Assembly: GCA_017465745.1 (NCBI GenBank)
Contig: JAFTVM010000106.1
Span: 1-43,800 of the forward strand
DNA length: 43,800 nucleotides
Origin: Oscillospiraceae bacterium
GTDB taxonomy: Bacteria; Bacillota; Clostridia; Oscillospirales; Oscillospiraceae
Direction: 5' to 3'
The position numbers and the translations under genes were made by a program. Positions 1-7,963 of this stretch are shown here, one piece after another. The notes beneath the pieces are model-generated. The model was not told the DNA's origin, did not search any database, and worked only from the letters and a program-made list of their open reading frames with translations. Position 1 is the stretch's first letter; each line of letters starts with the position of its first letter.

Positions 1-20
1 ACTTCTTCGCGATCTAAAAT

Positions 21-66
21 AAAAAATGCGTGATACCCAGCCCATGGGACTGAAGTATCACGCATT
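21..66 (-). terminator. Terminator of the dapA-ddh-lysA operon
   Basis: A perfect 12-bp inverted repeat (AATGCGTGATAC at 25-36, GTATCACGCATT at 55-66) is followed, reading on the minus strand, by a T-rich run. It lies about 100 bp past the lysA stop. Its 18-nt loop contains a further small palindrome, CCCATGGG. T residues on the other side also allow some termination of plus-strand transcripts. Confidence 0.85.
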
Positions 67-165
67 CTTTTGTTGTTGCACCCTGTTTGGCAGCTACCCT
101 ATGTCAGTAGTTTTCATACTGTCTTATTGGAAGCTGCCTTGGGGCTGGTCTTTTTTTGATTCGCA

Positions 166-1461
166 TTACAGGTCACAGCTCAGCAGGTCGTCCAGGGTCT
201 CCCGGCGGACGGCGATGTAGGGACCGTTTTCGCCCAGCATCACGATGGGCGGACGGGAAACGCGGTTGTAGTTGGACGCCATGGAATAGTTGTAGGCGCC
301 GGTGGTCAGCACAGCCAGCAGATCGCCCCGCCGCATCTCGGGCAGGCACACATCCTCCTGGATCAGGTCGCCGCTCTCGCAGCAGCAGCCGGCCACCGTC
401 CACAGCTGCTCGCCGTAGTCGTTCATGCGGCTGGCGGGCAGAATGGTATAGCTGGACTGGTACAGGGTGTAGCGGGGATTGTCGGTCATGCCGCCGTCGA
501 TGGCCACATAATTCTTGAAGCCGGGGATCTTCTTGATGCTGGCGGCGGTGTAGAGGGTCATACCGGCGTCGGCCACGATGCTGCGGCCGGGCTCCATCAG
601 GATGGCGGGAGCCTCCAGGCCGAAGTCCTTACAGATCCCCGCGATCAGCTCACCGATGGCCTTGATATTGGCGGCGTAGTCGATGGCGCTGTCGCCTGCC
701 ACGTAGGGCACGCCCATGCCGCCGCCCAGATTCACCACAGGGGCACAGAAGCCATGCTTTTCCTTGATCTCGGCCACGAATTTCAGCATCAGCACAGCGG
801 CGTCGCAGAAGGGGGTGGGATCGAAGATCTGGGAGCCGATGTGGCAGTGGTAGCCGCAAAGCTCCACATTTTCCTTGCCCAGCGCCCGCAGGATCAGTTC
901 CTCGGCCTGGCCGGTCTCGATGGCGGCGCCGAACTTGCTGTCAATGCGGCCGGTGTTGATCTTCTCATGGGTGTGGGGGTCGATGCCGGGGGTCAGGCGC
1001 AGCAGCAGCTTCTGGCGGATGCCGCGGCGGCCGGCTTCGGCGTTGATGGCGTCCAGCTCATCGGCGTTGTCACAGACGAAATAGCCGATGCCGTGGTCCA
1101 TGGCCAGGGCGATGTCCCGGTCGGTCTTGCTGTTGCCGTGGAAATAGGCGTTTTCCATGGGGAAACCGGCCTTGGCGGCGGTGTACAGCTCACCCACGGA
1201 AACCACATCCACGCCCATGCCTTCCTCCCGCATGATCTCGTAGATGCGCTTCATGCTCAGGGCCTTGCTGGCATAGAGGGGGTGGGAACCGGCGGGCAGG
1301 TACTGCTCCATTGCGGCCTTGTATGCCCGGCAGCGGCTGCGGATCAGCTCTTCATCCATCACCAGCAGGGGGGTACCGTATGCGGCGGCCAGGCTGGCGG
1401 TATCGTGGCCGGCGAAAACCAGGTGGCCGGCGTCGTTGATTGACAGGTTCTTGTAGATCAT
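166..1461 (-). CDS. lysA: Diaminopimelate decarboxylase
   Basis: Converts meso-diaminopimelate to L-lysine, the last step of lysine synthesis, as a cytosolic PLP enzyme with an alanine-racemase-type TIM barrel. The 431 residues match the family length. Visible family features are YASKAL near residue 65 (PLP lysine), the HCHIGSQI segment, the glycine-rich NLGGGMGVPY phosphate-binding stretch, EPGRSIV, and the C-terminal AGCCCESGD and GAYNYSMAS segments that carry substrate-binding and active-site residues. It is the last gene of a minus-strand operon after dapA and ddh and is followed by a strong terminator. The ribosome binding site is weak (AAAGAACGAG), so translation may depend on coupling or simply be low. 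Regulation is inferred to come from the lysine riboswitch upstream of dapA. Confidence 0.95.
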   Translation of the reverse strand: MIYKNLSINDAGHLVFAGHDTASLAAAYGTPLLVMDEELIRSRCRAYKAAMEQYLPAGSHPLYASKALSMKRIYEIMREEGMGVDVVSVGELYTAAKAGFPMENAYFHGNSKTDRDIALAMDHGIGYFVCDNADELDAINAEAGRRGIRQKLLLRLTPGIDPHTHEKINTGRIDSKFGAAIETGQAEELILRALGKENVELCGYHCHIGSQIFDPTPFCDAAVLMLKFVAEIKEKHGFCAPVVNLGGGMGVPYVAGDSAIDYAANIKAIGELIAGICKDFGLEAPAILMEPGRSIVADAGMTLYTAASIKKIPGFKNYVAIDGGMTDNPRYTLYQSSYTILPASRMNDYGEQLWTVAGCCCESGDLIQEDVCLPEMRRGDLLAVLTTGAYNYSMASNYNRVSRPPIVMLGENGPYIAVRRETLDDLLSCDL

Positions 1462-1519
1462 AATTCTCGTTCTTTCTTTTTGGACTTTATTCCCCCCTTT
1501 GGGGAGGGCTTATTCAGTA

Positions 1520-2503
1520 TTACAGCATATGGGCCAGCATCTCTTCCCGGCTCATGAGGCTCAGATCCGCAGGGGATACGTCGAAGATGGTCTTGCAGCC
1601 GGTGTAGCCCCGGGCCTTCATCTTCATGGCGGCTCTTGCCATGGCAACGAGGACGGAGGAGGTGAACTGGGGATTGGAATCCAGGGTCAGCTTGTATTCG
1701 ATGGTCTGCTTATTTTCGCCGTTCCAGCCGGTGACGCCGCTGCGGATGACGCTGCCGCCATGGGGCAGGCCGGAATGATCCCGCTTCATCTCCTCCATGG
1801 TGATGAATTCCACGGTGGTGTCGTAAGGCTCGAAGTAGTTGGGCATGGTCTTGATGGACTGCTCGATGCAGCACCTATCGGCGCCGTCCTCTGCCACCAC
1901 GCAGCAGTAGCGGGTGTGCTTTTCCCGGGCGGTCAGCTCGGGATTCTCGCCGCAGCGGACCCGGTTCAGGGCCTCGGGCACGGGGATGGTGTACTGGCGG
2001 CAGTCGATGACGCCGGGCAGCCGCCGGACGGCGTCGGAGTGGCCCTGGCTGACGCCCCTGCCCCAGAAGGTGTAATCCTTGCCCTCGGGGAGAATGGCGG
2101 CGGCGTAGAGCCGGTTGACGGAGAAGAGGCCGGGATCCCAGCCCACGGAGATGAAGGCGATATGGCCGCTTTCGGATGCGGCTGCGTCCACACTGGCATA
2201 ATGCGCCGGGATATTGGCATGGTTGTCGAAGCTGTCGATGACGTTGAAGTCCTTTGCCAGAATGGGGGTCATTCTGGGCAGGTCGGTGGCGCTGCCGCCG
2301 CAGAGGATCATCACATCGATCTTTTCCTTCCAGTTTGCCGTTTCCGCCAGGGGCAGCACGGGAACATCGGGGGTCAGGATCTTCACGCAGGCGGGATCCC
2401 GGCGGGTGAACACCGCGCACAGGTTCATGTCCGGATTCTGCCGGATGGCACACTCCACGCCCCGGGCCAGATTGCCGTAACCAACAATACCAATATTGAC
2501 CAT
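1520..2503 (-). CDS. ddh: meso-Diaminopimelate dehydrogenase
   Basis: Catalyses NADPH-dependent reductive amination of tetrahydrodipicolinate directly to meso-diaminopimelate, bypassing the succinylase or acetylase branches. The 327-residue length is typical. The N-terminal Rossmann fold shows VNIGIVGYGNLARG, followed by FTRRDP, which fits NADPH binding, and an SVGWDPGLFSVNR segment typical of this family lies near residue 120. A good site (GGAAGAGGATG) precedes the ATG. It lies between dapA and lysA, so three lysine-pathway enzymes are under one control region; aspartokinase, asd and dapB are not in the window. An intergenic repeat separates it from dapA. Confidence 0.95.
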   Translation of the reverse strand: MVNIGIVGYGNLARGVECAIRQNPDMNLCAVFTRRDPACVKILTPDVPVLPLAETANWKEKIDVMILCGGSATDLPRMTPILAKDFNVIDSFDNHANIPAHYASVDAAASESGHIAFISVGWDPGLFSVNRLYAAAILPEGKDYTFWGRGVSQGHSDAVRRLPGVIDCRQYTIPVPEALNRVRCGENPELTAREKHTRYCCVVAEDGADRCCIEQSIKTMPNYFEPYDTTVEFITMEEMKRDHSGLPHGGSVIRSGVTGWNGENKQTIEYKLTLDSNPQFTSSVLVAMARAAMKMKARGYTGCKTIFDVSPADLSLMSREEMLAHML

Positions 2504-2551
2504 AGTTTCATCCTCTTCCTTATGATAAAGGTTTAAGCTTATTATATATTG

Positions 2552-2646
2552 CCCAGTTGACAGTTATGGTGTCGGCTTCGCGGCTGATTTGAAATCATTT
2601 CCGCAGGAAATACAATCACTGTCAACTGTCCATTGTCCACTGTCAA
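2552..2646. repeat. Small intergenic element with heptamer-repeat ends (copy A)
   Basis: This roughly 95-bp element lies between dapA and ddh. Its left end carries CAGTTGACAGT and its right end carries about four tandem variants of a 7-mer (ACTGTCA, ACTGTCC, ATTGTCC, ACTGTCA), giving inverted termini. The core contains GGTGTCGGCTTCGCG and ATTTCCGCAGGAAATAC. The same core framework (GGTGTC, then CCGAAGGAAATAC) recurs at 31200-31347, but there the terminal heptamers have a different sequence. It has no coding potential and is probably a non-autonomous repeat. Confidence 0.6.
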
Positions 2647-2649
2647 TTC

Positions 2650-3540
2650 TTATACGTTAATACCTGCGTCGCGCATCTTCTGGCGCAGGTTGGCTTCGTG
2701 TCCCTCTTCCATGGTCACCAGGGGCAGGCGCAGGCGGTTCTCGCAGTAGCCCATGGCGGCCATGGCGGCCTTGACGGGGATGGGGTTGACCTCGCAGAAC
2801 AGGGCATTGGTCAGGGACAGGTACTGCTTCTGCATCTCCATGGCACCGGCCACGTCGCCGGTCAGCATCTTGTGGCACATTGCGGAGGTCTCGGCGGGCA
2901 GTACATTGGACAGCACGGAGATGACGCCCTTGCCGCCGCAGGCCATGATGGGCACGATCTGGTCGTCGTTGCCGGAGTAGATGTCCAGCTTGTCCCCCAC
3001 CAGAGCGGCAGTTTCCACGATCTTGGAGATATTGCCGCTGGCCTCCTTGATGGCGGCGATGTTGGGATGATCGGCCAGGGCCACATAGGTGGCAGGCTCG
3101 ATATTGACGCCGGTGCGGGAAGGCACGTTGTAGAGGATCAGAGGCTTGGTGGAGGCGTCGGCAATGGCGGTGAACATGGCGATCAGGCCGCGCTGGGTGG
3201 TCTTATTATAGTAGGGAGTTACCACCAGCATGCCGTCATAGCCGATCCCGCAGGCGTACTGCGTCAGCTCGATGGCGTAGTCGGTATCATTGGAGCCGGT
3301 GCCGGCGATCATGGGGACACGGCCGCCCGCCACCTCCAGTGCGAACTTCAGAACCTGGCGGTGCTCTTCATCGGTGAGGGTGGAGGCTTCGCCGGTGGTG
3401 CCGCAGATGACCAGGGCGTCGATGCCGGATTCGATCTGCCATTCGATGAGCTTCTTGAGTGCAGGGTAATCCACGCCATTTGCGTTCATGGGGGTGATGA
3501 GGGCGGTGGCTGCGCCCCGGAAAATGCTTTCAGTCTTCAT
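2650..3540 (-). CDS. dapA: 4-Hydroxy-tetrahydrodipicolinate synthase
   Basis: Condenses pyruvate with aspartate semialdehyde, the committed step of the diaminopimelate/lysine branch. The 296 residues from ATG 3540 match the family. Visible signatures are GAATALITPM at the N-terminus, CGTTGEASTL, LYNVPSRTG (catalytic Tyr) and IAAIKEASGN (Schiff-base Lys). The start at 3540 is chosen because AGGAG sits correctly upstream and the homology begins there; the longer open frame to 3729 is untranslated leader that contains the riboswitch. It is the first gene of the dapA-ddh-lysA operon. Transcription is predicted to be attenuated by lysine. Confidence 0.96.
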   Translation of the reverse strand: MKTESIFRGAATALITPMNANGVDYPALKKLIEWQIESGIDALVICGTTGEASTLTDEEHRQVLKFALEVAGGRVPMIAGTGSNDTDYAIELTQYACGIGYDGMLVVTPYYNKTTQRGLIAMFTAIADASTKPLILYNVPSRTGVNIEPATYVALADHPNIAAIKEASGNISKIVETAALVGDKLDIYSGNDDQIVPIMACGGKGVISVLSNVLPAETSAMCHKMLTGDVAGAMEMQKQYLSLTNALFCEVNPIPVKAAMAAMGYCENRLRLPLVTMEEGHEANLRQKMRDAGINV

Positions 3541-3558
3541 AATAATAGCACTCCTTCG

Positions 3559-3588
3559 AAAAAAATAAGCCGATGCTGGGCATCGGCT
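3559..3588 (-). terminator. Riboswitch-controlled terminator before dapA
   Basis: A perfect 9-bp stem (AGCCGATGC, loop CCA, GCATCGGCT; 3568-3588) is followed on the minus strand by TTATTTTTTT. It lies between the lysine aptamer and the dapA ribosome binding site, where a riboswitch expression platform is expected. Confidence 0.88.
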
Positions 3589-3628
3589 ATCAAAATACAG
3601 CAATATATCATCTCGGATACTTGATGCA

Positions 3629-3793
3629 TGATGATAGCACTCCGCTGATGCGACAGTCGGACAGGTCTTATCCTGCCTGACCAGAAAGCCGTTCGCCTGA
3701 GCTTTCTTCGGCGACGATCCCTTTCCCATCCGCCCCAGCCCTGCGAAGGCCTCCCGGCAGCGGTACTCTTGATGCGACGCACCTCTATCATTT
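3629..3793 (-). promoter_or_regulatory. Lysine riboswitch (L box)
   Basis: Read on the minus strand, the leader shows the L-box consensus in order: GATAGAGGTGCG, AAGAGTA, GAAAGGGATCGTCGCCGAAG, a CTGG segment, then CTGTCGCATCAGCGGAGTGCTATC. The ends close a P1 helix (TGATAG with CTATCA). It is followed by a terminator and then dapA. Lysine binding is expected to favour termination and so repress dapA-ddh-lysA. Confidence 0.93.
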
Positions 3794-3813
3794 TGCTCTA
3801 TTCGGTTGCTTGC

Positions 3814-3842
3814 AGTTTAACATATTAAACAGAACGTGTCAA
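3814..3842 (-). promoter_or_regulatory. Promoter of the lysine operon
   Basis: TTGACA (3837-3842) and TAAACT (3814-3819) on the minus strand are separated by exactly 17 bp, about 20 bp upstream of the riboswitch aptamer. Confidence 0.8.
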
Positions 3843-3958
3843 TACAATTCGTTCAAAATGTTCAAATTGTGTCCGCCGAATAAAAGTACATGTTCACCCC
3901 ACCACAAAACACACAGCGGAACAAATTGTCGTTTATCGCTCGGTTTTGGAAACCTATT

Positions 3959-3988
3959 GTAGGGGCCGGCGCCCTCGACGGCCCCTAC
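3959..3988. repeat. Solo hairpin of the GTAGGG intergenic repeat family
   Basis: A perfect 10-bp inverted repeat, GTAGGGGCCG and CGGCCCCTAC, has a 10-nt loop. A tail with ATAAACTACAATT follows at about 4010-4021, and the same tail follows the related element at 43536-43634. This looks like one half of the paired-hairpin elements seen later in the window. The rest of 3843-4060 shows nothing else. Confidence 0.6.
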
Positions 3989-4060
3989 GGTTTAATTCCT
4001 AACGGTACGATAAACTACAATTGGAAGCGATTCCCGGAGGTAAAAAAATCCGGGCGGCAC

Positions 4061-4089
4061 TTGACAGACAAATGTCTCCGTGGTATGAT
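4061..4089 (+). promoter_or_regulatory. Promoter of trpB
   Basis: TTGACA (4061-4066), a 17-bp spacer and TATGAT (4084-4089) lie immediately upstream of the T-box leader. Confidence 0.85.
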
Positions 4090-4120
4090 ACGGGCAACCG
4101 AATACAAACCGTTGAAGCGG

Positions 4121-4330
4121 AGATAACGGTAGTGATGCCTCCACAGAGAGTCCGGGGCGCTGGGAGCCGGGTGAGAAACACATTATCAAATGGACCGCTG
4201 AGGGTGCAGTCAAATGGGGCTTCCCCAGAGTATTCTGCAACGTGTGGGCATACGTCAGTTGCCGGGGATGTGCAGGCATCCCGCAAGGGCACAGGGTCGC
4301 TCCCTGTGAAAGCAAGGTGGCACCGCGGAT
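4121..4330 (+). promoter_or_regulatory. T-box leader, predicted specificity tryptophan
   Basis: It contains the Stem I motif AGAGAGTCCGGGG with GCTGGGAGCCGGG (from 4145) and the T-box sequence AAGGTGGCACCGCGG (4314-4328), followed by a terminator. The proposed specifier is TGG at 4191-4193 in AAATGGACC, which suits tRNA-Trp and the downstream trpB. T-boxes read tRNA charging: uncharged tRNA stabilises the antiterminator. The specifier choice is inferred from context and local sequence rather than from a folded model. Confidence 0.92.
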
Positions 4331-4342
4331 AAAGCTTTTATT

Positions 4343-4386
4343 CGTCCTTGACAGAAGAGGCATTCTGTCAGGGACGTTTTTTATTT
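4343..4386 (+). terminator. T-box terminator
   Basis: A 14-bp stem with one mismatch (CGTCCTTGACAGAA at 4343-4356, TTCTGTCAGGGACG at 4363-4376) is followed by TTTTTTATTTT. It directly follows the T-box sequence and competes with the antiterminator. Confidence 0.9.
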
Positions 4387-4400
4387 TGGGAGGAATTACT

Positions 4401-4430
4401 ATGTTACTGACCAGACGATGGCGTCGCTGA
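4401..4430 (+). CDS. Nine-codon leader ORF (MLLTRRWRR)
   Basis: This tiny ORF begins 20 bp after the T-box terminator T-run and is preceded by GGGAGGA at good spacing (GGGAGGAATTACT then ATG). It encodes MLLTRRWRR and ends at TGA 4428, 52 bp before trpB, which has its own GGAGGA site. It contains one Trp codon flanked by two Arg pairs. Whether it is translated is unknown. It could be a second, translation-based tryptophan sensor or simply a chance ORF; no convincing second attenuator hairpin is visible after it. Confidence 0.45.
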   Translation: MLLTRRWRR

Positions 4431-4482
4431 ACGTGACCGCAATCAACACAAAATAACAATCATCTGATTTGGAGGAATATTT

Positions 4483-5700
4483 ATGAAGTTTAACAATGTG
4501 GATTTTGATACCTATTTTAAGAATTACCCCGATGAGAACGGCTTTTTCGGCAAGTACGGCGGAACCTACGTCACGCCTGAGCTGAAGAAGGCAATGGATG
4601 AGATTACCGAGGCTTACTTCACCATCTGCAAGTCCAGCAAATTCATCACCGAGCTGCGCCGCATCCGCCGGGAGTTCCAGGGCCGTCCCACCCCCATCTC
4701 TCACCTGGAGCGCCTGTCCAACTCCCTGGGCAATGTTCAGCTCTATGTCAAGCGTGAGGATCTGAACCACACCGGTGCCCACAAGCTCAACCACTGCATG
4801 GGCGAGGCGCTGCTTGCCAAGTACATGGGCAAGAAGAAGCTCATCGCTGAGACCGGCGCCGGCCAGCACGGCGTGGCCCTGGCCACCGCCGCTGCCTACT
4901 TTGGTCTGGAGTGCGACATCTATATGGGTGCCGTGGATATCAAGAAGCAGGCTCCCAACGTGGCCCGCATGAAGATCCTGGGTGCCAATGTCGTGGAGGT
5001 CACCCACGGTCTGGCTACCCTGAAAGAGGCCGTGGACGCCGCTTTTGCCGCCTATGCCGCCGATTACGAAAATTCCATCTACTGCATCGGCTCCGTCGTG
5101 GGTCCCCATCCCTTCCCCATGATGGTCCGCGACTTCCAGAGCGTGGTGGGCATCGAGGCCCGTGAGCAGTTTGTGGGCATGACCGGCGAGCTGCCCGACG
5201 CCGTCGTGGCCTGCGTCGGCGGCGGCTCCAACTCCATGGGCATGTTCTCCGGCTTCCTCAATGACCCCGTGGACATCTACGGTGTCGAGCCCCTGGGCCG
5301 CGGCACCACCCTGGGCGATCATGCCGCTTCCCTGACCTACGGCGAAGAGGGCATCATGCACGGCTTCAATTCCATCATGCTCAAGGATGCCAACGGCGAG
5401 CCTGCCCCCGTCTATTCCGTGGCCTCCGGCCTGGATTACCCCTCCTCCGGCCCCGAGCATGCCTTCCTGCACGACCTGGGCCGCGTCAAGTACGACGTCG
5501 TCGATGACGAGGAGACCATCGACGCCTTCTTCACCCTGTCCCGCATGGAGGGCATCATCCCCGCCATCGAGAGCGCCCACGCCGTTGCCTACGGCATGAA
5601 GCTGGCCAAGAAGATGGGCAAGGGCTCCGTCCTGATCTGCCTATCCGGCCGTGGCGACAAGGATATGGACTACATCATCGAAAAGTACGGCATCCGCTGA
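4483..5700 (+). CDS. trpB: Tryptophan synthase beta chain (standalone)
   Basis: Makes L-tryptophan from indole and L-serine using PLP. The 405 residues match TrpB. Visible residues are HTGAHKLNH (PLP lysine near 100), AETGAGQHG (catalytic Glu), the [10 protein letters not shown] phosphate-binding loop, SSGPEH, and LSGRGDKD at the C-terminus. The residues after the PLP lysine are LNH instead of the more common TN or IN. There is no trpA or other trp gene nearby; a terminator follows directly. With a Trp-type T-box in front, the gene is expected to be induced by tryptophan starvation. The context fits indole salvage or a partner encoded elsewhere, but that is inference. The start has a strong GGAGGA site. 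Confidence 0.95.
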   Translation: MKFNNVDFDTYFKNYPDENGFFGKYGGTYVTPELKKAMDEITEAYFTICKSSKFITELRRIRREFQGRPTPISHLERLSNSLGNVQLYVKREDLNHTGAHKLNHCMGEALLAKYMGKKKLIAETGAGQHGVALATAAAYFGLECDIYMGAVDIKKQAPNVARMKILGANVVEVTHGLATLKEAVDAAFAAYAADYENSIYCIGSVVGPHPFPMMVRDFQSVVGIEAREQFVGMTGELPDAVVACVGGGSNSMGMFSGFLNDPVDIYGVEPLGRGTTLGDHAASLTYGEEGIMHGFNSIMLKDANGEPAPVYSVASGLDYPSSGPEHAFLHDLGRVKYDVVDDEETIDAFFTLSRMEGIIPAIESAHAVAYGMKLAKKMGKGSVLICLSGRGDKDMDYIIEKYGIR

Positions 5701-5708
5701 TCATCACG

Positions 5709-5735
5709 AAAAGGCGCCCCAGGGGGCGCCTTTTC
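5709..5735 (+). terminator. Terminator of trpB
   Basis: AAGGCGCCCC pairs with GGGGCGCCTT, followed by TTCTGTTT, 10 bp after the trpB stop. Confidence 0.85.
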
Positions 5736-5738
5736 TGT

Positions 5739-5767
5739 TTGCAGCACCGGGCGCAGCGTGCTATACT
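5739..5767 (+). promoter_or_regulatory. Promoter of the PHP-domain gene
   Basis: TTGCAG (5739-5744) and TATACT (5762-5767) have a 17-bp spacer. They lie between the trpB terminator and the next start. Confidence 0.65.
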
Positions 5768-5790
5768 GAAAGGAAAAAGGGGGAAGCGTC

Positions 5791-6630
5791 ATGAAAGCAG
5801 ATCTGCATATCCACACCACCGCCTCCGACGGCAGCGACACCGCCGCCCAGGTGCTGGCGAAAGCGGCGGCCCGGGGAGTTGGGATCCTCGCCATCACCGA
5901 CCACGACACCATCGATGGGGCAGTGTCCGTGACGGATGTTCCGGCGGGGCTGCGCTTCATCCGGGGCATCGAGTTTTCCTGCGCGTTCCCCGGGGGCAAG
6001 TGCCATATTCTGGGCTACGGCTATGATCCGGGAGACCCCGTCTTCCTGGCAGCGCTGGAAGAGGGCCGCCGGCTGCGGCAGGAAAAGACCCAAAAACGCA
6101 TCGCGTTCCTGGCGGAGCGGTTCGGCATCCTTCTGACGGAAGAGGAGGCGGCGTGGCTGCGCCGTCAGAAATCCCCCGGCAAGCCCCATCTGGGTAACAT
6201 TCTGGTGAAGCGGGGGCTGGCGCCGGATAGGGATACCGCTATCCGGGACTACATCAACCCCTGCAGGGGCGGCGCCGGCCGCATCGGAGCGGAAACCGCC
6301 ATCCGAAGCATCCTCCACGCCGGAGGCATCCCCGTCTGGGCGCATCCCCTGGGGGGCGAGGGAGAGCGACGGCTGACCCCGGCGGAATTCAACGCCCGGC
6401 TGGCCATCCTGATGGAGTACGGCATCCGGGGACTGGAGTGCTGCTATTCCCGCTACGACAGGCCGGATACCGCCTTCCTGCTGCAGCAGGCGGCGCAGCA
6501 CGGCCTGCTGGTCAGCGGCGGCAGCGATTACCACGGCAGCAACAAGGTGGGAATCGAACTTGGAATGCTGAATGCGGACAACACCGCCGTGGACAGCGCA
6601 GCCCTGACCGTCCTGCAGGCGCTCCGGTGA
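5791..6630 (+). CDS. PHP-domain phosphoesterase (RNase AM / nucleoside bisphosphatase-like)
   Basis: This 279-residue protein has the polymerase-and-histidinol-phosphatase metal site: HIHTTASDG near residue 6, ITDHDT near 35, GIEFSC near 60, CHILGYG near 70, WAHP near 185 and GGSDYHG near 245. That set and the length match the YciV/TrpH group, whose characterised members hydrolyse 3',5'-nucleoside bisphosphates or act as 5'-3' exoribonucleases. The exact substrate here is not shown by sequence. It has its own promoter, a GGGGGAAG site and its own terminator. E. coli trpH also lies next to trp genes, but the terminator and separate promoter here argue against a functional link. Confidence 0.88.
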   Translation: MKADLHIHTTASDGSDTAAQVLAKAAARGVGILAITDHDTIDGAVSVTDVPAGLRFIRGIEFSCAFPGGKCHILGYGYDPGDPVFLAALEEGRRLRQEKTQKRIAFLAERFGILLTEEEAAWLRRQKSPGKPHLGNILVKRGLAPDRDTAIRDYINPCRGGAGRIGAETAIRSILHAGGIPVWAHPLGGEGERRLTPAEFNARLAILMEYGIRGLECCYSRYDRPDTAFLLQQAAQHGLLVSGGSDYHGSNKVGIELGMLNADNTAVDSAALTVLQALR

Positions 6631-6636
6631 ATCAAT

Positions 6637-6667
6637 AGGCTTCTCCCCCCGGGCGAAGCCTTATTTC
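6637..6667 (+). terminator. Terminator after the PHP-domain gene
   Basis: AGGCTTC pairs with GAAGCCT across a C/G-rich loop, followed by TATTTC. The rest of 6668-6862 is AT-rich and shows nothing recognisable. Confidence 0.65.
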
Positions 6668-6862
6668 ATGGACACCCCCGTCAATGTGCACACACGCCGG
6701 CGGCGATCTGCTGCACCAAAGGGCTTCACAGGGCGCAAAAATAGGACAAAATGCATATGATTTGCATAATTTCCACCAATTCTCAGCGCGCGGACACTTG
6801 TCCATGCACAAAAGTCACAAAACAGTTGTTAAAATAGTGTGAATTTTCAGAAAATAAGCATG

Positions 6863-6891
6863 TTGAAAACATGGATTCACTATATTATAAT
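6863..6891 (+). promoter_or_regulatory. Promoter of the opp operon
   Basis: TTGAAA (6863-6868) and TATAAT (6886-6891) have a 17-bp spacer, giving a leader of about 125 nt before oppB. No riboswitch was recognised in that leader. Confidence 0.75.
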
Positions 6892-7021
6892 CTTTATAAT
6901 TGGCATGATACAGGATATTGACCAACTGCCGCCACAAACCGGGTTTGAATATCACATTCATAGACTGTATACAACCTATACAATCATCCGGTGACGGTAA
7001 TCTCAGGAAAGGAAGGATCCT

Positions 7022-7951
7022 ATGAATTCCAAGACATTATTATACATCCTCAAGCGCATTGCCCTGGCTGTCCTGACGGTCTGGGTGGTCATCACGGTGA
7101 CCTTCTTCGTCATGCGCGCCGTGCCCGGCGGCCCCTTCCTGGGCGAAAAGGCCATCTCCGAAGCCGCCACCGCTGCGCTGGAGGCCAAGTACGGCCTGGA
7201 CAAGCCGGTGCCGGAGCAGTACTTCACCTATCTCAAGGATATCGTCACCCGTTTTGACTTCGGCCCCTCCCTGAAGCTGCGCGGCCGCCAGGTCATCGAT
7301 GTGATCACCGAGAGCATGGGCGTTTCCATCAAGCTGGGTCTCACCGCCGCCAGCATCGCCCTGGTCTGCGGCGTTGTCCTGGGCGCCGTGGCTGCCCTGC
7401 GCCGCAATAAGGTCATCGACAAGGTCATCATGGTCATCACCACCGCCTGCATCTCCATGCCCTCGTTCATCATGGGTACGCTGCTGCTGCTGGTGTTTGC
7501 CCAGATGCTGGGGCTCGTGCCGGCCAATGGCGAAACGGCAGAGGGCCTGATCCTGCCCATCATCACGTTGTCCCTGTCCCCCATGGCAAACATCACCCGT
7601 CTGACCCGCTCGTCCATGCTGGACGTTCTGGGCCAGGACTACATCCGCACCGCACGGGCCAAGGGCGTCTCCCAGCTGAAGATCATCTTCGGCCATGCCC
7701 TGAAGAATTCCCTGATCCCCGTCATCACCTACTTCGGCCCCATGCTGGCCTACATCGTCACCGGCTCTCTGGTTGTCGAGCAGATCTTTGCCGTCCCCGG
7801 TATCGGCCGCTACTTCGTCAGCTCCATCACCGGCCGTGACTATCCCCTGATCATGGGTACCACCATCGTGCTGGCTACCCTGATCGTCATCATGAACCTG
7901 GTCAGCGACATCCTCTACAAGGTCGTCGATCCCAGAATCACCCTGGAATAA
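7022..7951 (+). CDS. oppB: Peptide ABC transporter permease, OppB/DppB type
   Basis: An inner subunit of the membrane channel of an oligopeptide/dipeptide importer. The 309 residues include an N-terminal transmembrane helix (YILKRIALAVLTVWVV) followed by FFVMRAVPGGPF, a signature of OppB/DppB proteins. The EAA-type cytoplasmic loop DYIRTARAKGVSQLKIIFGHALKN (about 205-228) contacts the ATPases, and the C-terminal end DILYKVVDPRI is typical. AGGAAAGGAAGGATCC precedes the ATG. It is the first gene of oppBCDFA, 12 bp before oppC. Confidence 0.94.
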   Translation: MNSKTLLYILKRIALAVLTVWVVITVTFFVMRAVPGGPFLGEKAISEAATAALEAKYGLDKPVPEQYFTYLKDIVTRFDFGPSLKLRGRQVIDVITESMGVSIKLGLTAASIALVCGVVLGAVAALRRNKVIDKVIMVITTACISMPSFIMGTLLLLVFAQMLGLVPANGETAEGLILPIITLSLSPMANITRLTRSSMLDVLGQDYIRTARAKGVSQLKIIFGHALKNSLIPVITYFGPMLAYIVTGSLVVEQIFAVPGIGRYFVSSITGRDYPLIMGTTIVLATLIVIMNLVSDILYKVVDPRITLE

Positions 7952-7963
7952 GGAGGTGCCGAT

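Noticed and set aside
3541-3729. A longer DapA with a 63-residue N-terminal extension
   Set aside because: That frame is inside the riboswitch and its terminator, and the correct ribosome binding site is before ATG 3540.
5791-6630. Functional link between trpB and the PHP-domain gene, as for E. coli trpH
   Set aside because: A terminator and a separate promoter lie between them, and trpH function is not tied to tryptophan synthesis.
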